Source of the DNA: Pseudomonadota bacterium
Lineage (GTDB): Bacteria > Pseudomonadota > Gammaproteobacteria > Magnimaribacterales > D2472
Assembly (NCBI GenBank): GCA_028404565.1
Contig: JAOOBR010000001.1
Coordinates: 62,001-126,000, forward strand
Direction of reading: 5' to 3'
Length of the DNA stretch: 64,000 nt
Shown here: positions 1 to 9,850 of the stretch, one piece after another
How positions within the stretch are numbered: the first letter of the stretch is position 1
Layout of the letters: every line of letters begins with the position of its first letter
Notes under the pieces: model-generated
Databases searched by the model: none
What the model was told of the DNA's origin: nothing
What the model saw: the letters and a program-made list of their open reading frames with translations, nothing else
Program-made: the position numbers and the translations under genes

Positions 1-2
1 AA

Positions 3-95
3 AAATTGAATTCGTCAGTAAGCTTGGCGGCAGTTGCCGAAGAAAAGGCATTTCCCCCAGAGAAGATATTAATTTTTAAATTTGACACTTATTAA
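3..95 (+). CDS. C-terminal fragment of an unidentified protein (truncated by window start)
   Basis: Frame 3 reads KLNSSVSLAAVAEEKAFPPEKILIFKFDTY* without stops from the window edge; convergent with uvrB. Confidence 0.35.
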   Translation, partial: KLNSSVSLAAVAEEKAFPPEKILIFKFDTY

Positions 96-152
96 AGATT
101 TAAAAACCTTAATACAATTATAGGATAAAAACTTTGCTCAAACAGTAGCAAT

Positions 153-2162
153 CTAGACTTCTATTAACTTTCTTTTAAGTTCTTTAATTTTATCTCTGCA
201 ATAAGCAGCTTTTTCAAACTCAGTTTGATTTGCATACTTATACATCTGCTCTTCAAGCTTATTAATTGATTTTGAGATTTCATCAGGATTTGATTCTTCG
301 ATTCTAAATTTCAAATCTTTCGAATAGTCTTGTGGTCTATTTTTGGAGGCTCTTTTATTGACCCTAGCTCCTTCCATAATATCTTTTACTTCTTTCTTAA
401 TGGACTGAGGTTTAATATTATTTTTTTCATTGAACTCAAGCTGGATATCTCGCCTTCTTGAAGTTTCAGCTAAAGCTCGCTCCATTGATCCAGTTTTTTT
501 ATCTGCATAAAGAATTGCTTTCCCTCTTAAGTTTCTAGCTGCTCTTCCTATAGTTTGGATAAGGGTTGTTTCAGATCTTAAAAAACCCTCTTTATCTGCA
601 TCAAGAATTGCTACAAGACTAACCTCAGGAATATCGAGCCCTTCTCTTAGTAAATTAATTCCTACTAAAACATCAAACTTGCCAAGTCTAAGATCTCGAA
701 TAATTTCTACCCTTTCAACAGTATCAATATCTGAATGCATATATCTTGTTTTGATATCATTCTCATTAAGATAATCTGTCAGATCCTCTGCCATTCTTTT
801 GGTCAAAGTTGTTATGAGCACCCTTTCCTTGAGCATTGCTCTCTCATTACATTCACCAATCACATCATCAACCTGAGATGTAGCTGGTCTTATTTCAACT
901 TCTGGATCAGTTAAGCCAGTTGGTCTAACAAGAAGTTCGACTAAGTTGTCATTCTTTTCTGATTCATACTTATTAGGGGTAGCAGAGACATAAATTCTTT
1001 GTGACGCAAGTAACTCCCACTCTTCAAATCTTAGAGGCCTATTATCTACAGCAGATGGTAGCCTGAAACCATACTCAACAAGAGTTTCTTTTCTTGACCT
1101 ATCACCCTTATACATTGCGCCTATTTGCGGAACTGTTACGTGAGATTCATCGATAAAAACTAAGGCATTTTTTGGAACATAATCAAATAAGCAAGGTGGT
1201 GGTTCTCCTGACTCTCTTCCTGAAAGATATCGAGAGTAATTCTCGATTCCTTGACAATAGCCAAGCTCCCGCATCATCTCTAGATCATATTGTGTTCTCT
1301 CTTGAAGTCTTTGAGCCTCAACTAATTTATTATTTTCCTTTAAAAAGGCTAGTCTATCTTTTAGCTCTTCTTCAATTTGAGGAATGCATGCATTAATTTT
1401 CTCTCTTGGAGTTACATAGTGAGTCTTAGGAAAGATAGTAGCTCTTGGTGTTTCGGAGATAATCTCGCCTGTAAGAGAGTCGATCCACAGAAGACTTTCA
1501 ATTTCATCTCCGAACATCTGAATACGTAATGCTTCTCTCTCTGAGTCAGCTGGATATACATCTATAGTGTCGCCCCTGACTCTAAAAGTTGATCTTCTAA
1601 AATCAAGGTCATTTCTGGTGTACTGCATAACAGATAGCTTTTTTAAAAGCTGTCTTTGATCAACTTCATCACCTCTGTCCAAATGCATGACCATCTCTAA
1701 ATAAGATTCTGGCGCTCCTAATCCATAAATGGATGAAACTGTTGCAACAACAATTGCATCTTTTCTTTCTATCAGAGCTTTTGTTGCAGATAATCGCATC
1801 TGTTCAATATGCTCATTAATTGATGCATCTTTAGCTATATAAGTATCTGAAGCTGGGACATAAGCCTCAGGCTGATAATAATCATAGTAAGAAACAAAAT
1901 ACTCAACAGAATTATTTGGAAAAAAATCTCTAAATTCACCATAGAGTTGAGCCGCAAGAGTTTTGTTATGGGCCATGATTATTGCAGGACGCTGTGTCTC
2001 CTCAATAACTTTTGCCATAGTGTATGTTTTACCAGAACCCGTTACACCCAAAAGAACTTGATGGAGCAAACCGTTATCTATACCTGATACCAGACTTTTA
2101 ATTGCCTCAGGTTGAGTTCCTGCTGGATCAAAGTTACTTACTACTTTAAGAGGCTTAGTCAT
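153..2162 (-). CDS. uvrB: Excinuclease ABC subunit B
   Basis: [17 protein letters not shown] Walker [21 protein letters not shown]-terminal UVR motif; 669 aa. Confidence 0.98.
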   Translation of the reverse strand: MTKPLKVVSNFDPAGTQPEAIKSLVSGIDNGLLHQVLLGVTGSGKTYTMAKVIEETQRPAIIMAHNKTLAAQLYGEFRDFFPNNSVEYFVSYYDYYQPEAYVPASDTYIAKDASINEHIEQMRLSATKALIERKDAIVVATVSSIYGLGAPESYLEMVMHLDRGDEVDQRQLLKKLSVMQYTRNDLDFRRSTFRVRGDTIDVYPADSEREALRIQMFGDEIESLLWIDSLTGEIISETPRATIFPKTHYVTPREKINACIPQIEEELKDRLAFLKENNKLVEAQRLQERTQYDLEMMRELGYCQGIENYSRYLSGRESGEPPPCLFDYVPKNALVFIDESHVTVPQIGAMYKGDRSRKETLVEYGFRLPSAVDNRPLRFEEWELLASQRIYVSATPNKYESEKNDNLVELLVRPTGLTDPEVEIRPATSQVDDVIGECNERAMLKERVLITTLTKRMAEDLTDYLNENDIKTRYMHSDIDTVERVEIIRDLRLGKFDVLVGINLLREGLDIPEVSLVAILDADKEGFLRSETTLIQTIGRAARNLRGKAILYADKKTGSMERALAETSRRRDIQLEFNEKNNIKPQSIKKEVKDIMEGARVNKRASKNRPQDYSKDLKFRIEESNPDEISKSINKLEEQMYKYANQTEFEKAAYCRDKIKELKRKLIEV

Positions 2163-2596
2163 TGTTGCAAAAAAGTCTCGTCATATATATCTTGTGTAGA
2201 GGGGTCTCCTTGTGATGAGAAGATTCCTGTTTCTTCATCAAATGAGATAATTTTATACATTAATTTGGTATTTGGTTTGAACCACTCTGCTTCTCTAGCC
2301 TCTCCATGTATTTCTCTTTTTGGTTTACAAAATATTACCCAAAATCGTGAATTTAGATTTTCAATACAATACTTAATAATTTCTTTTCTCTCTCTATTAC
2401 CATATGAGTTTTGCCAAAATTGAAGACCAGTATCTGGTACCTGTGTTCTATAAAATTTTCCTTCACGGCACCACTTTCTCTCATCTGTCCAAATTGTAAT
2501 AGCAACAATGCCTTCCTCTTTATTTATTCCAGACCAACTTTGACGAGGATTTGAAACTTCAATATTAAAGGTTCTGAAGGCTTCTTTTTTATTCAT
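2159..2596 (-). CDS. Conserved hypothetical protein, ATGA-overlapped with uvrB
   Basis: 145-aa ORF whose stop overlaps the uvrB start; same strand. Confidence 0.65.
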   Translation of the reverse strand: MNKKEAFRTFNIEVSNPRQSWSGINKEEGIVAITIWTDERKWCREGKFYRTQVPDTGLQFWQNSYGNRERKEIIKYCIENLNSRFWVIFCKPKREIHGEAREAEWFKPNTKLMYKIISFDEETGIFSSQGDPSTQDIYDETFLQQ

Positions 2597-2640
2597 TTTT
2601 AATCAAAAATTTTTAAAATCCATTATAATGCTTTTCACGC

Positions 2641-2715
2641 TCCCCTGTAGCTCAGCGGTAGAGCAGTTGACTGTTAATCAATTGGTCGTGTGTTCGATCC
2701 ACACCGGGGGAGCCA
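2641..2715 (+). tRNA. tRNA-Asn (anticodon GTT), CCA encoded
   Basis: TCCCCTG...CGGGGGA acceptor stem, CTGTTAATC anticodon loop, GTTCGATCC T-loop, GCCA 3' end. Confidence 0.95.
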
Positions 2716-2736
2716 TAGTTGATTTATACTGCTACC

Positions 2737-3243
2737 ATGAAAAAAATTCTATCGCTTTTACTACTTATTATATCTATGAGCACTTTTTCTGATATTTCAA
2801 ATAATCCCTCCAGTTGGTATATCGTTACTGATCAAGTTATGGGGGGAAAGTCAGAATTGGAAGCCGGTTTTGATGATGGTGTATTCAGTCTAAAAGGATA
2901 CGTAACCACTGTTAATAATGGTGGTTTTGTAAGATTAGCCCACAGACCAGATAGCGTTGAAAAAGAGGTTAAAGGTATTCGCTTTATGGCAAAAGGAAAT
3001 AATGAAACTTATGAGGTTCATGTAACAATGCAGGGCTTAAGGATGCCTCCTTGGGCATATCACAGCTCGACTTTTGATGTTACTTCTGAATGGCAAATGT
3101 TTGAAATCAATTTCTCAGATTTTGAAAAGAAATCTGGTATGTCACCGCGGCTTAACCCCAAGAACATTAGAGATCTGAGTTTTGCTGGTTACGGAAGAGA
3201 CTTTGAAGTCGATCTAATGGTAAAGGAAGTTAGCCTCTACTAG
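2737..3243 (+). CDS. CIA30 (complex I intermediate-associated protein 30)-family protein with signal peptide
   Basis: WYIVTDQVMGGKSE...F.L.G.V.TVNNGGFVRL pattern typical of CIA30; ATG at 2737 preferred over the upstream TTG. Confidence 0.8.
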   Translation: MKKILSLLLLIISMSTFSDISNNPSSWYIVTDQVMGGKSELEAGFDDGVFSLKGYVTTVNNGGFVRLAHRPDSVEKEVKGIRFMAKGNNETYEVHVTMQGLRMPPWAYHSSTFDVTSEWQMFEINFSDFEKKSGMSPRLNPKNIRDLSFAGYGRDFEVDLMVKEVSLY

Positions 3244-4058
3244 ATTAAATTATTTTCTCTCATGCCTTCAAAGAGAACAAAATTCTCGCATGGTTTATCG
3301 CCTTTTGGGCCATATCCGCTTTGCGAATGATCTGGACATGAGTCTTGAAGCAAACAAGATTTTAAATCAGTAAGTGTCTTTGATACCCAAGAATCATCTG
3401 AAACATATTTAATTAATTGAACATCAAACGTCATTTTACCCTTATCAGGATTTCCTAAAAGCATTCCATCTTCAAAGTGCTGGTCGCCATTTACATAAAC
3501 AAAATAACAATCTTTGCTGACATTAAAACCATTTCTTCTCATTATCCAAGAATAAATATCCATCTGCCTCTTATAGCCTTCTTTATAAGCTCCTTCGAGA
3601 ACTACTTTTTTTAATCCATCACCCTCTTCATTTTTTGCCGAAGCCGTACTTTTGTAGTCCACGACATGAATTTCATTAGTTTCTGGATTGTGCCAAACAT
3701 CATCTAGACCTCCGCCAACAATGAGATTTTGCTCATCAAAGTCTGTTCTCAAACCAAGTTGAAGTGATTTAGTCCATGTTTCAAAATCATCATGATTATA
3801 GGGAACCAAGTGGCCAAGTCCATGCTTTTCCATTAACGGATGAGGCTTACCAATAGCTCTATATTTATCGAAATCTTTTTTAAGCAGAGTATCTGTTGCA
3901 GTATTTAATAAAAATCCAGGCATACCTGGAAACTTTATACCTTTCACGATCTTCATCCAAAAACAAGCAGGACATTTAATAAACATATCAATCCCGGATC
4001 TACTGATCTCAAAGGGTTCCTCTCTTGTAGGATCAAATCTCCATCTATGTCTTTTCAT
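3240..4058 (-). CDS. PD-(D/E)XK superfamily nuclease (RecB/Cas4-like)
   Basis: GGGLDDVWHNPETNEIHVVDYKSTAS matches GxxD...(D/E)xK catalytic core; several Cys residues (CPAC near the N-terminus, C-terminal Cys) could form an Fe-S site. Confidence 0.75.
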   Translation of the reverse strand: MKRHRWRFDPTREEPFEISRSGIDMFIKCPACFWMKIVKGIKFPGMPGFLLNTATDTLLKKDFDKYRAIGKPHPLMEKHGLGHLVPYNHDDFETWTKSLQLGLRTDFDEQNLIVGGGLDDVWHNPETNEIHVVDYKSTASAKNEEGDGLKKVVLEGAYKEGYKRQMDIYSWIMRRNGFNVSKDCYFVYVNGDQHFEDGMLLGNPDKGKMTFDVQLIKYVSDDSWVSKTLTDLKSCLLQDSCPDHSQSGYGPKGDKPCENFVLFEGMRENNLI

Positions 4059-4918
4059 TACTTAAGAGTATACACATTTTTATTTCCTTCAAATCCAAGA
4101 TCAGGGAAGAATTTCTTAAAATCATTGAAAAGCTGTTTATATTTCTTCTTAGTTAAGGCTACTTCAAGTATGTTTTTACCGCCTTCCTCTGGTGGTTTAA
4201 AGACATCTCTAAGTGTCATTTCACCCATGTTGTAAGGCATAGAAAGAAGGAATGCATGTTGTCGAACACCACAAAGCATGTTGTTATCTGTAAAATGAAC
4301 TGCTACTGGTTGGGGTTTTGTTGAACTCTTTCCTTGCCTCAAATATATCTGATCTAAAAGCTTTATATTATTTATATCATATGCTGTAGGAACTGAACTT
4401 TTTGTGGGAATCTTCATAAAGATATTTTCAATCGCATCTAGCTTTATACCTCTTTCATGATCAGCAGAATCTAAGAGTATTGAAAACTTGGTATTTTCAT
4501 TAGCTCTTGTTTTTTTTGATTCTTGTAATTTAAAAGTAAATACATCATCTACTTTTTGTTTTAAAAAAACTGATCTTACTAGGCCCTCCTCGTCTTTGCT
4601 ATCTTCAATATGAACTTGTTTTTTTTGATTATCAAGCTTCATAAGACCGCGCATAAATTTCTTGTTATCTTTAAATTTGCTGCTACCAAGAAATAGGGTT
4701 TCATGATGAAAATCATCGCCAAAATATCCATTCTCGTCATGAAAAAAAATGAGTGTATGTCTATCAGTTCCCATAATATTTATGCCATGGCCACTAGACC
4801 ATATCAGAATGCCGCCCTCTCTCCATGGATCATCAGCAGATTTCGCAACCTTATAAGCTCTTCCAAGCATTTCAGCATTTATTGATATATAGTTCTTTTT
4901 ATCCATATCATTCACCAT
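4058..4918 (-). CDS. Putative DNA sliding clamp (DnaN)-like protein
   Basis: LGRAYKVAKSADD...GILIWSSGHGINIMGTDRHTLIFF resembles the DnaN N-terminal repeat (..ATDGHRL..); C-terminal QHAFLLSMPY resembles the clamp ending. Confidence 0.45.
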   Translation of the reverse strand: MVNDMDKKNYISINAEMLGRAYKVAKSADDPWREGGILIWSSGHGINIMGTDRHTLIFFHDENGYFGDDFHHETLFLGSSKFKDNKKFMRGLMKLDNQKKQVHIEDSKDEEGLVRSVFLKQKVDDVFTFKLQESKKTRANENTKFSILLDSADHERGIKLDAIENIFMKIPTKSSVPTAYDINNIKLLDQIYLRQGKSSTKPQPVAVHFTDNNMLCGVRQHAFLLSMPYNMGEMTLRDVFKPPEEGGKNILEVALTKKKYKQLFNDFKKFFPDLGFEGNKNVYTLK

Positions 4919-6081
4919 CCTGATTCTGTTGAGATTCTAACAACCTCTCCAAAAGGAAATCCATTTGTCTCAAGTCCATCTTTGCAAACTAGCCACATTG
5001 TTGGATTATCTGGTTCCTGTTGAGGAAAATCTCCAAATCCATCTGTAAAGTAGATAGACAATTTATTATTTCCTAAAAGACTATTTTCTTCTCCATGCTT
5101 TTTTAAGTAATCAAAAAATGGAACGAAGCTTGTTCCACCTCTGCCAATTGCTTTTGGCATCTGTTCAATTCTATCTATTTCATAAGGTCCTGCGAGATCA
5201 GTATCAGCGAAAAATAAACTGCATTTTACGTTTGGATATGATCTAAGAATTCCTTTTAACTCTCCGGTGAATTGCATTAATAGTTCATCTGACACTGATC
5301 CGCTTGTGTCAATGCAAACCGAAACCTCTACTGCCTCCGTGAGAAGACTCTCTAAATAAAGTCCTTTATAAATGAATCTTCTATCTAAATCATCAAAATC
5401 AGCTGGTGTTTTTCCAACATATTTCCAAAGGGCATGACGCCAATCAACTTCTGGCTCAAGAATAGTTGAAATTTCTTGTTCAATGCCTGCAGGCAAAGAA
5501 CCTTTTCCATTACTAAGATTATGCTCTGATGAGTTTTTAAGAATCTCCATTTTATCTTTCCAAAAAGATTCAATCTCATCAGTTTCCTCTTGAGACAAAG
5601 GTTCTGATAAGTTTGTATCTCCTTCATTTTGTTCTGAATTTCCAGGTTGCAAGATATCATTTATAACTAATTTATATTTTTTTTCAGACTTTAAAAGCGC
5701 CTCATAAATATATTCAACTGACTTATCTTGAAATCTTGTATCAGTAATTGCTCCTTGGGGAAGAGGAAACGATGTATTTCTTTCAATCAGATCATTGACG
5801 ACAATATCTGCAGCAATGTTCCAAATGTGAGGATCACGATTTTGTCTTCTTGTAACATGCAAAAGAGCCATATGAAGAACCTCATGAAGCATTAATGCAT
5901 TTTGCTCTTTTGATGATAAAGAGTTCAAGAACTCTTCATTAAAAAAAATCTTGCGGCCATCTGTTGCAGCAGTAGGTAGTTTTTTTGTTGTCTCAATTTG
6001 AGCAAATAACATTAAAGAGCCAAAGAAACTGCACTCTCTTCTGACTTGCAAAATACATTTTTGGATAATTTCTTCAAACAT
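4912..6081 (-). CDS. Putative metallopeptidase + VWA-like domain protein (DUF2201-like)
   Basis: LMLHEVLHMALLHVTRRQNRDPHIWNIAADIVVN (HExxH-type) and VEVSVCIDTSGSVSDELLMQF (MIDAS-like DTSGS). Confidence 0.85.
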   Translation of the reverse strand: MFEEIIQKCILQVRRECSFFGSLMLFAQIETTKKLPTAATDGRKIFFNEEFLNSLSSKEQNALMLHEVLHMALLHVTRRQNRDPHIWNIAADIVVNDLIERNTSFPLPQGAITDTRFQDKSVEYIYEALLKSEKKYKLVINDILQPGNSEQNEGDTNLSEPLSQEETDEIESFWKDKMEILKNSSEHNLSNGKGSLPAGIEQEISTILEPEVDWRHALWKYVGKTPADFDDLDRRFIYKGLYLESLLTEAVEVSVCIDTSGSVSDELLMQFTGELKGILRSYPNVKCSLFFADTDLAGPYEIDRIEQMPKAIGRGGTSFVPFFDYLKKHGEENSLLGNNKLSIYFTDGFGDFPQQEPDNPTMWLVCKDGLETNGFPFGEVVRISTESGW

Positions 6082-6082
6082 A

Positions 6083-7090
6083 CTAAGCAGCTAAGAGTTT
6101 CTGCATTCTTTCAGCAACTTGCATTAACCTATCATTGGCAACAAGCATATCAACAAGTTTTTCAGTATCACTTTTTGATTTCCAAATTGTACAGACATCA
6201 TAGGTGCATTGATTCAGCCACTCCATCCCAGCTTTTTTATCTAAATATAAAAAAGCATTTTCCACTTCTTTAGCTGTCTTTGCTCTAACTGCAAGCGCAC
6301 AAGTCAACGCATATTTAGCTGATAAATCTTTTGGGAAGCTAGGGTTAGCCTTTCCAGATAGGATTGGCTCTATATCTGGAAGAGTTTTATAGACTTTACA
6401 AAAGCTTCTAAATTCAGATGCACATCCTTTTCCAATAGCTGGATCTACGTCAAGCCCTGCACTTAATAAACTATTAGCTATATCCCAGCTTCTTGGTGAA
6501 GGCCAAGATGGAGAGTTTTTATCAATTTTATGAAGATGCTTGGGTCTAAAATTTAGATAAGAAATTATCCTATCATCAATATTGTTATGCAAAGCATAGT
6601 CTTTAAATTCATCAAGGCTTGTTTTTACCTCAAGATGTATAAATCTATTAGCTAATGGTGCTGGCATATCGAAAACCGCAGCAAAGTCCTCTTTTCTGTT
6701 ACCTGCACTCCAGATGAACCAACCATCTGGAACTTTATAGCTTCCAACCTTTCTGTCTAAAATAAGTTGTTGAGCAATTCCTTGAACAGCTGGTGGTGCC
6801 ATATTTATCTCATCCAAAAATAAAATACCCTTTCCAGAGGTTGGAAGAAAGTCTGGGGGAAGCCATGATGCAGAATCTTTCGATGGTACTGGTATACCTC
6901 GGAGATCTGTTGGTGCAAGCTGACTAATTCGCAAATCAATGAGTGTTAAATTATTTTTATCTGCAATGGATTGCACAATTGAAGACTTGCCTATTCCAGG
7001 AGCTCCCCAGATCATCAGCGAGTTATGCAATTTATGTTTTACAATCTTTGTTAAAAATTTTTCTAAGTTTTTCATTCCTAAGGTTTTCAT
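6083..7090 (-). CDS. MoxR-like AAA+ ATPase
   Basis: MIWGAPGIGKSSIVQSIA Walker A, GILFLDEINMAPPAVQ Walker B; SD aaaaggag upstream of the start. Confidence 0.9.
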   Translation of the reverse strand: MKTLGMKNLEKFLTKIVKHKLHNSLMIWGAPGIGKSSIVQSIADKNNLTLIDLRISQLAPTDLRGIPVPSKDSASWLPPDFLPTSGKGILFLDEINMAPPAVQGIAQQLILDRKVGSYKVPDGWFIWSAGNRKEDFAAVFDMPAPLANRFIHLEVKTSLDEFKDYALHNNIDDRIISYLNFRPKHLHKIDKNSPSWPSPRSWDIANSLLSAGLDVDPAIGKGCASEFRSFCKVYKTLPDIEPILSGKANPSFPKDLSAKYALTCALAVRAKTAKEVENAFLYLDKKAGMEWLNQCTYDVCTIWKSKSDTEKLVDMLVANDRLMQVAERMQKLLAA

Positions 7091-7125
7091 AATGTTTCTC
7101 CTTTTTTTAAATTATCTTTCATTAA

Positions 7126-7144
7126 TGCGTCAGTATGTGTCAGA
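7126..7144 (-). promoter_or_regulatory. Copy 1 of 19-bp putative WYL operator (TCTGACACATACTGACGCA on minus)
   Basis: 14/19 match to copy 4; lies upstream of the MoxR gene and overlaps the stop codon of the preceding ORF. Confidence 0.6.
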
Positions 7145-8231
7145 AAGGAATGTCGTCATATTGTTCTCTACATGAATAAGAACAAATTGTTGGATATATA
7201 TAACTAAAATTTGGAATCTTTTTTGTATGTTTTTTAAAGAAAGCCAACTGAAGGGATGTGAAATAGTCTATTTCATGATATTCGAGCACTTGAATAATCT
7301 CTAAGAAATTACACATATCCTCTTTATCTAGCTTTTCAAAAAATTCTATATTAATGCTACTAAAAAAATCAGAATGGTTATCAAGGGATGCTTTTATCTC
7401 CTGTTTTGACTCGGTTTCGTCATAACTACATTCGCAATAAATGTCATTGATAGAGTCTAGCAAGTAGTGCAGTGATGGCAGAATTGCTTTCTGAATCCTT
7501 GGAGAATTCTTGATCATTTTTGGATAGTCATTAAATCCAGTAACTAACTCTGGAACTGCTTGGACCTGCATTATTTCTAAATAGAATAAAAATTTCGATT
7601 CATCTTCCCAATAGCTTTGATTTTTTCTGAAAGACCATTCAAAGAAGTTGTTAAGAAGATTTTCATCAACTTCAAATTTATCTTGATTCATTAGTACAGA
7701 TAAAAGTAAATCACAAAACTCTTTATTATCTTGGCATAACTTTTTCAGAACCTTCTTAGGAATTTTATTAAAGGTCGAATTGGAGATAATTTTTCTACCT
7801 TTAATCCACTTAAAGCAAGCTTCTTCATTCCTATATTCTGCAGGCAAAAAAGGGAATATTTTATCTTTCTGTTCTCCAAAAAAATCATCCCATGGTATGG
7901 TTTTTTTTACTTTCATGGTGAAGGTATGTAACCCAAACTCAATAAAATCAATGAGATCTTTTCTTTTTTTAAAAGCTTTTTTCATAAGATCAAAATTAAT
8001 AAGTTCAGGATAATTAGTTTGTAAATCCTTCAATTGCGATATGTCTCTTGAAATGAAAATCAGGTTAAGCATTGATGCTAATGCCTCTAGCCTATTTTCC
8101 TCTGCTTTTTGAAAATGATTATTAGCTTTTTGAAGAAAATTATTAGTTGGATAAGTGATTTCTGAAAGCTCAGTACCCTTCAGAATTTTTAAGATTTCTG
8201 GATGGTATGTGCCTTTTATTTTTTTAGTCAT
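7140..8231 (-). CDS. Hypothetical protein (orphan, island block A)
   Basis: ~363-aa ORF; ATG at 8231 (MTKKIKG) preferred over the TTG at 8249; no family recognised. Confidence 0.75.
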   Translation of the reverse strand: MTKKIKGTYHPEILKILKGTELSEITYPTNNFLQKANNHFQKAEENRLEALASMLNLIFISRDISQLKDLQTNYPELINFDLMKKAFKKRKDLIDFIEFGLHTFTMKVKKTIPWDDFFGEQKDKIFPFLPAEYRNEEACFKWIKGRKIISNSTFNKIPKKVLKKLCQDNKEFCDLLLSVLMNQDKFEVDENLLNNFFEWSFRKNQSYWEDESKFLFYLEIMQVQAVPELVTGFNDYPKMIKNSPRIQKAILPSLHYLLDSINDIYCECSYDETESKQEIKASLDNHSDFFSSINIEFFEKLDKEDMCNFLEIIQVLEYHEIDYFTSLQLAFFKKHTKKIPNFSYIYPTICSYSCREQYDDIPF

Positions 8232-8236
8232 ATTGT

Positions 8237-8346
8237 TTATTGCTTCCAAACGTATTCTTTTGGGATATCAAATTTTTTTAAGAATTCTTCTCATTTTTTT
8301 CAATTTGTGTTTTGGCTTTGTTTCTCCATAAGGCTTTGATTTTCAT
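8237..8346 (-). other. Possible small ORF disrupted by two A7 runs, directly upstream of the block A first gene
   Basis: MKIKALWRNKAKTQIEK / MRRILKK / FDIPKEYVWKQ* lie in three successive frames; removing one A from each of two A7 runs gives one 35-aa ORF ending 5 nt before the next ATG. Confidence 0.3.
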
Positions 8347-8393
8347 TAAATTTATACCTTTACAATCAATTGATGACTAATGTAATCTTTGTA

Positions 8394-8412
8394 TACGACA
8401 TTTTGTGTCATA
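8394..8412 (-). promoter_or_regulatory. Copy 2 of 19-bp putative WYL operator (TATGACACAAAATGTCGTA on minus)
   Basis: 15/19 match to copy 4; ends 6 bp before the WYL gene ATG in the divergent intergenic region. Confidence 0.65.
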
Positions 8413-8418
8413 TAGATT

Positions 8419-9423
8419 ATGAAAAAAGTTTCCAGTACAGAGGCGATAAGACGAGGATTTAGTATTCTTGGAACAGTCAGCCGAACTCCAATGAGCTCTA
8501 GAGACATATTTCAAAGACTTCATGATAAGGGCTTCAACGTTAGCGTAAGAACTGTAGAAAGGGATTTAAGCAGGTTGCCGGATATTTTTCCCTTTCTAAT
8601 AGAGGTCGATGATAGATCAAAGCCTTTTACTTATAGGCAACCCATTAACGCAAGAAAATACTCAGCTATGAATCCAACAGAAGCTATCTGTCTTGAGCTC
8701 GCTTTTAGTTTCTTAAATCCAATACTGCCAAAGAAGACACTAAATCCAATAAATCCATATCTTAAAGAGGCAGATGCAGTGCTTAATGAGCAGCATGCAA
8801 AAAAATATAAAAATTGGAAAGATAAAGTTTTAACAGTTAATGAAGGGCTTCAGCTGCAGTCAGCTAATGTAAATCAAAGGGTTATAAATAATATTCATGA
8901 AGCCCTTTGGGATGAAAAAGTTGTGATTGCAAAATATCAGTCAAGAACAAAGAAATTTGCTGATAGTTATAAAATTCATCCAGCAGGACTTGTGTATAGG
9001 GGAAGAATAATCTATCTAATATGTTCCTTTGATGAAAATCACGAGAAAATTATCTATCTTCCGTTGCAAAGATTTAAGTCGGTTGAAATTCTTCATGAAG
9101 AAAAAAGTATTCACCAAGGTAAAAAAGTATCGAGTCTTGTTAAAGATCTGCTTGGTTTCAAATTAAATAGTAAAAAATTAAAAGTTAAATTAAAATTCTC
9201 GAAAATGGCTGGTGCTCATCTATTCGAAACACCTTTGAGCAAGAATCAATCAATTAAAGAAACAAAAGATGGTTTCTTCGTTGTTGAAGATGAAGTTGTC
9301 GATAATATGGAATTGAGATATTGGATCAGAGCCTTTGGCGATGAGGTTGAGGTGATACTTCCAAAAACTCTTAGAGATGAATTTGCAAAGTTATCAAAAA
9401 GGTTAAGAAAAAAATATGACTAA
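8419..9423 (+). CDS. WYL-domain transcriptional regulator with N-terminal HTH
   Basis: MSSRDIFQRLHDKGFNVSVRTVERDLSRL HTH; KIHPAGLVYRGRIIYLI WYL-domain core. Confidence 0.9.
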   Translation: MKKVSSTEAIRRGFSILGTVSRTPMSSRDIFQRLHDKGFNVSVRTVERDLSRLPDIFPFLIEVDDRSKPFTYRQPINARKYSAMNPTEAICLELAFSFLNPILPKKTLNPINPYLKEADAVLNEQHAKKYKNWKDKVLTVNEGLQLQSANVNQRVINNIHEALWDEKVVIAKYQSRTKKFADSYKIHPAGLVYRGRIIYLICSFDENHEKIIYLPLQRFKSVEILHEEKSIHQGKKVSSLVKDLLGFKLNSKKLKVKLKFSKMAGAHLFETPLSKNQSIKETKDGFFVVEDEVVDNMELRYWIRAFGDEVEVILPKTLRDEFAKLSKRLRKKYD

Positions 9424-9808
9424 TATCAAACCAAACTCAATTGAGGCAGTAATGTTTTTTGCATTGTATATATGCGCACAAGATAAAAAAATTGCTAAAG
9501 AAGAAAAAAAAGAACTAATTCTCGATATCCAGGTAATGAGAAAACTCTATTTTGATATTTATGGTGAATTTATAGATGATAATTTCAAAGAAGTTATAAA
9601 CTCTATTGATATTGATGATAAAACACTAAAACCTTTTATTTCGAAAACCATTATTGAAAAAGAGAAAGTATTTATCTCAAACCTGCTCACTGATCCAAAA
9701 ATTCAAGATATTGCAATTCTTGCTGCTCGACATTCAGCATCTGCTGATGGATTTCATAAACTTGAAAAGAAGAAATTTGACTACTGGTTAGAGACTTGGG
9801 ATCTATAA
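9416..9808 (+). CDS. TerB-like helical protein (putative)
   Basis: 130 aa, overlaps the WYL gene by 8 bp; AVMFFALYICAQDKKIAKEEKKEL and ARHSASADGFHKLEKKKF resemble TerB-type helical repeats. Confidence 0.5.
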   Translation: MTNIKPNSIEAVMFFALYICAQDKKIAKEEKKELILDIQVMRKLYFDIYGEFIDDNFKEVINSIDIDDKTLKPFISKTIIEKEKVFISNLLTDPKIQDIAILAARHSASADGFHKLEKKKFDYWLETWDL

Positions 9809-9810
9809 GA

Positions 9811-9829
9811 GGGAGAGCAAAAGTCTCCC
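9811..9829. terminator. Possible bidirectional terminator hairpin
   Basis: GGGAGA-gcaaaag-TCTCCC stem just after the TerB-like stop, between convergent units; weak T-tracts. Confidence 0.35.
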
Positions 9830-9850
9830 CCCTATATTCAGCATGCTAGA

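Noticed and set aside
2641-2715. tRNA-Asn as integration site of the island
   Set aside because: No duplicate of the tRNA 3' end was spotted near 30 kb, a CIA30 gene separates it from the island, and no integrase is present
8238-8294. 18-aa ORF MRRILKKFDIPKEYVWKQ as an intact gene
   Set aside because: Recounting the A7 run shows the frame ends at TGA after MRRILKKI; it is only contiguous if one A is removed, so it is reported as a disrupted ORF
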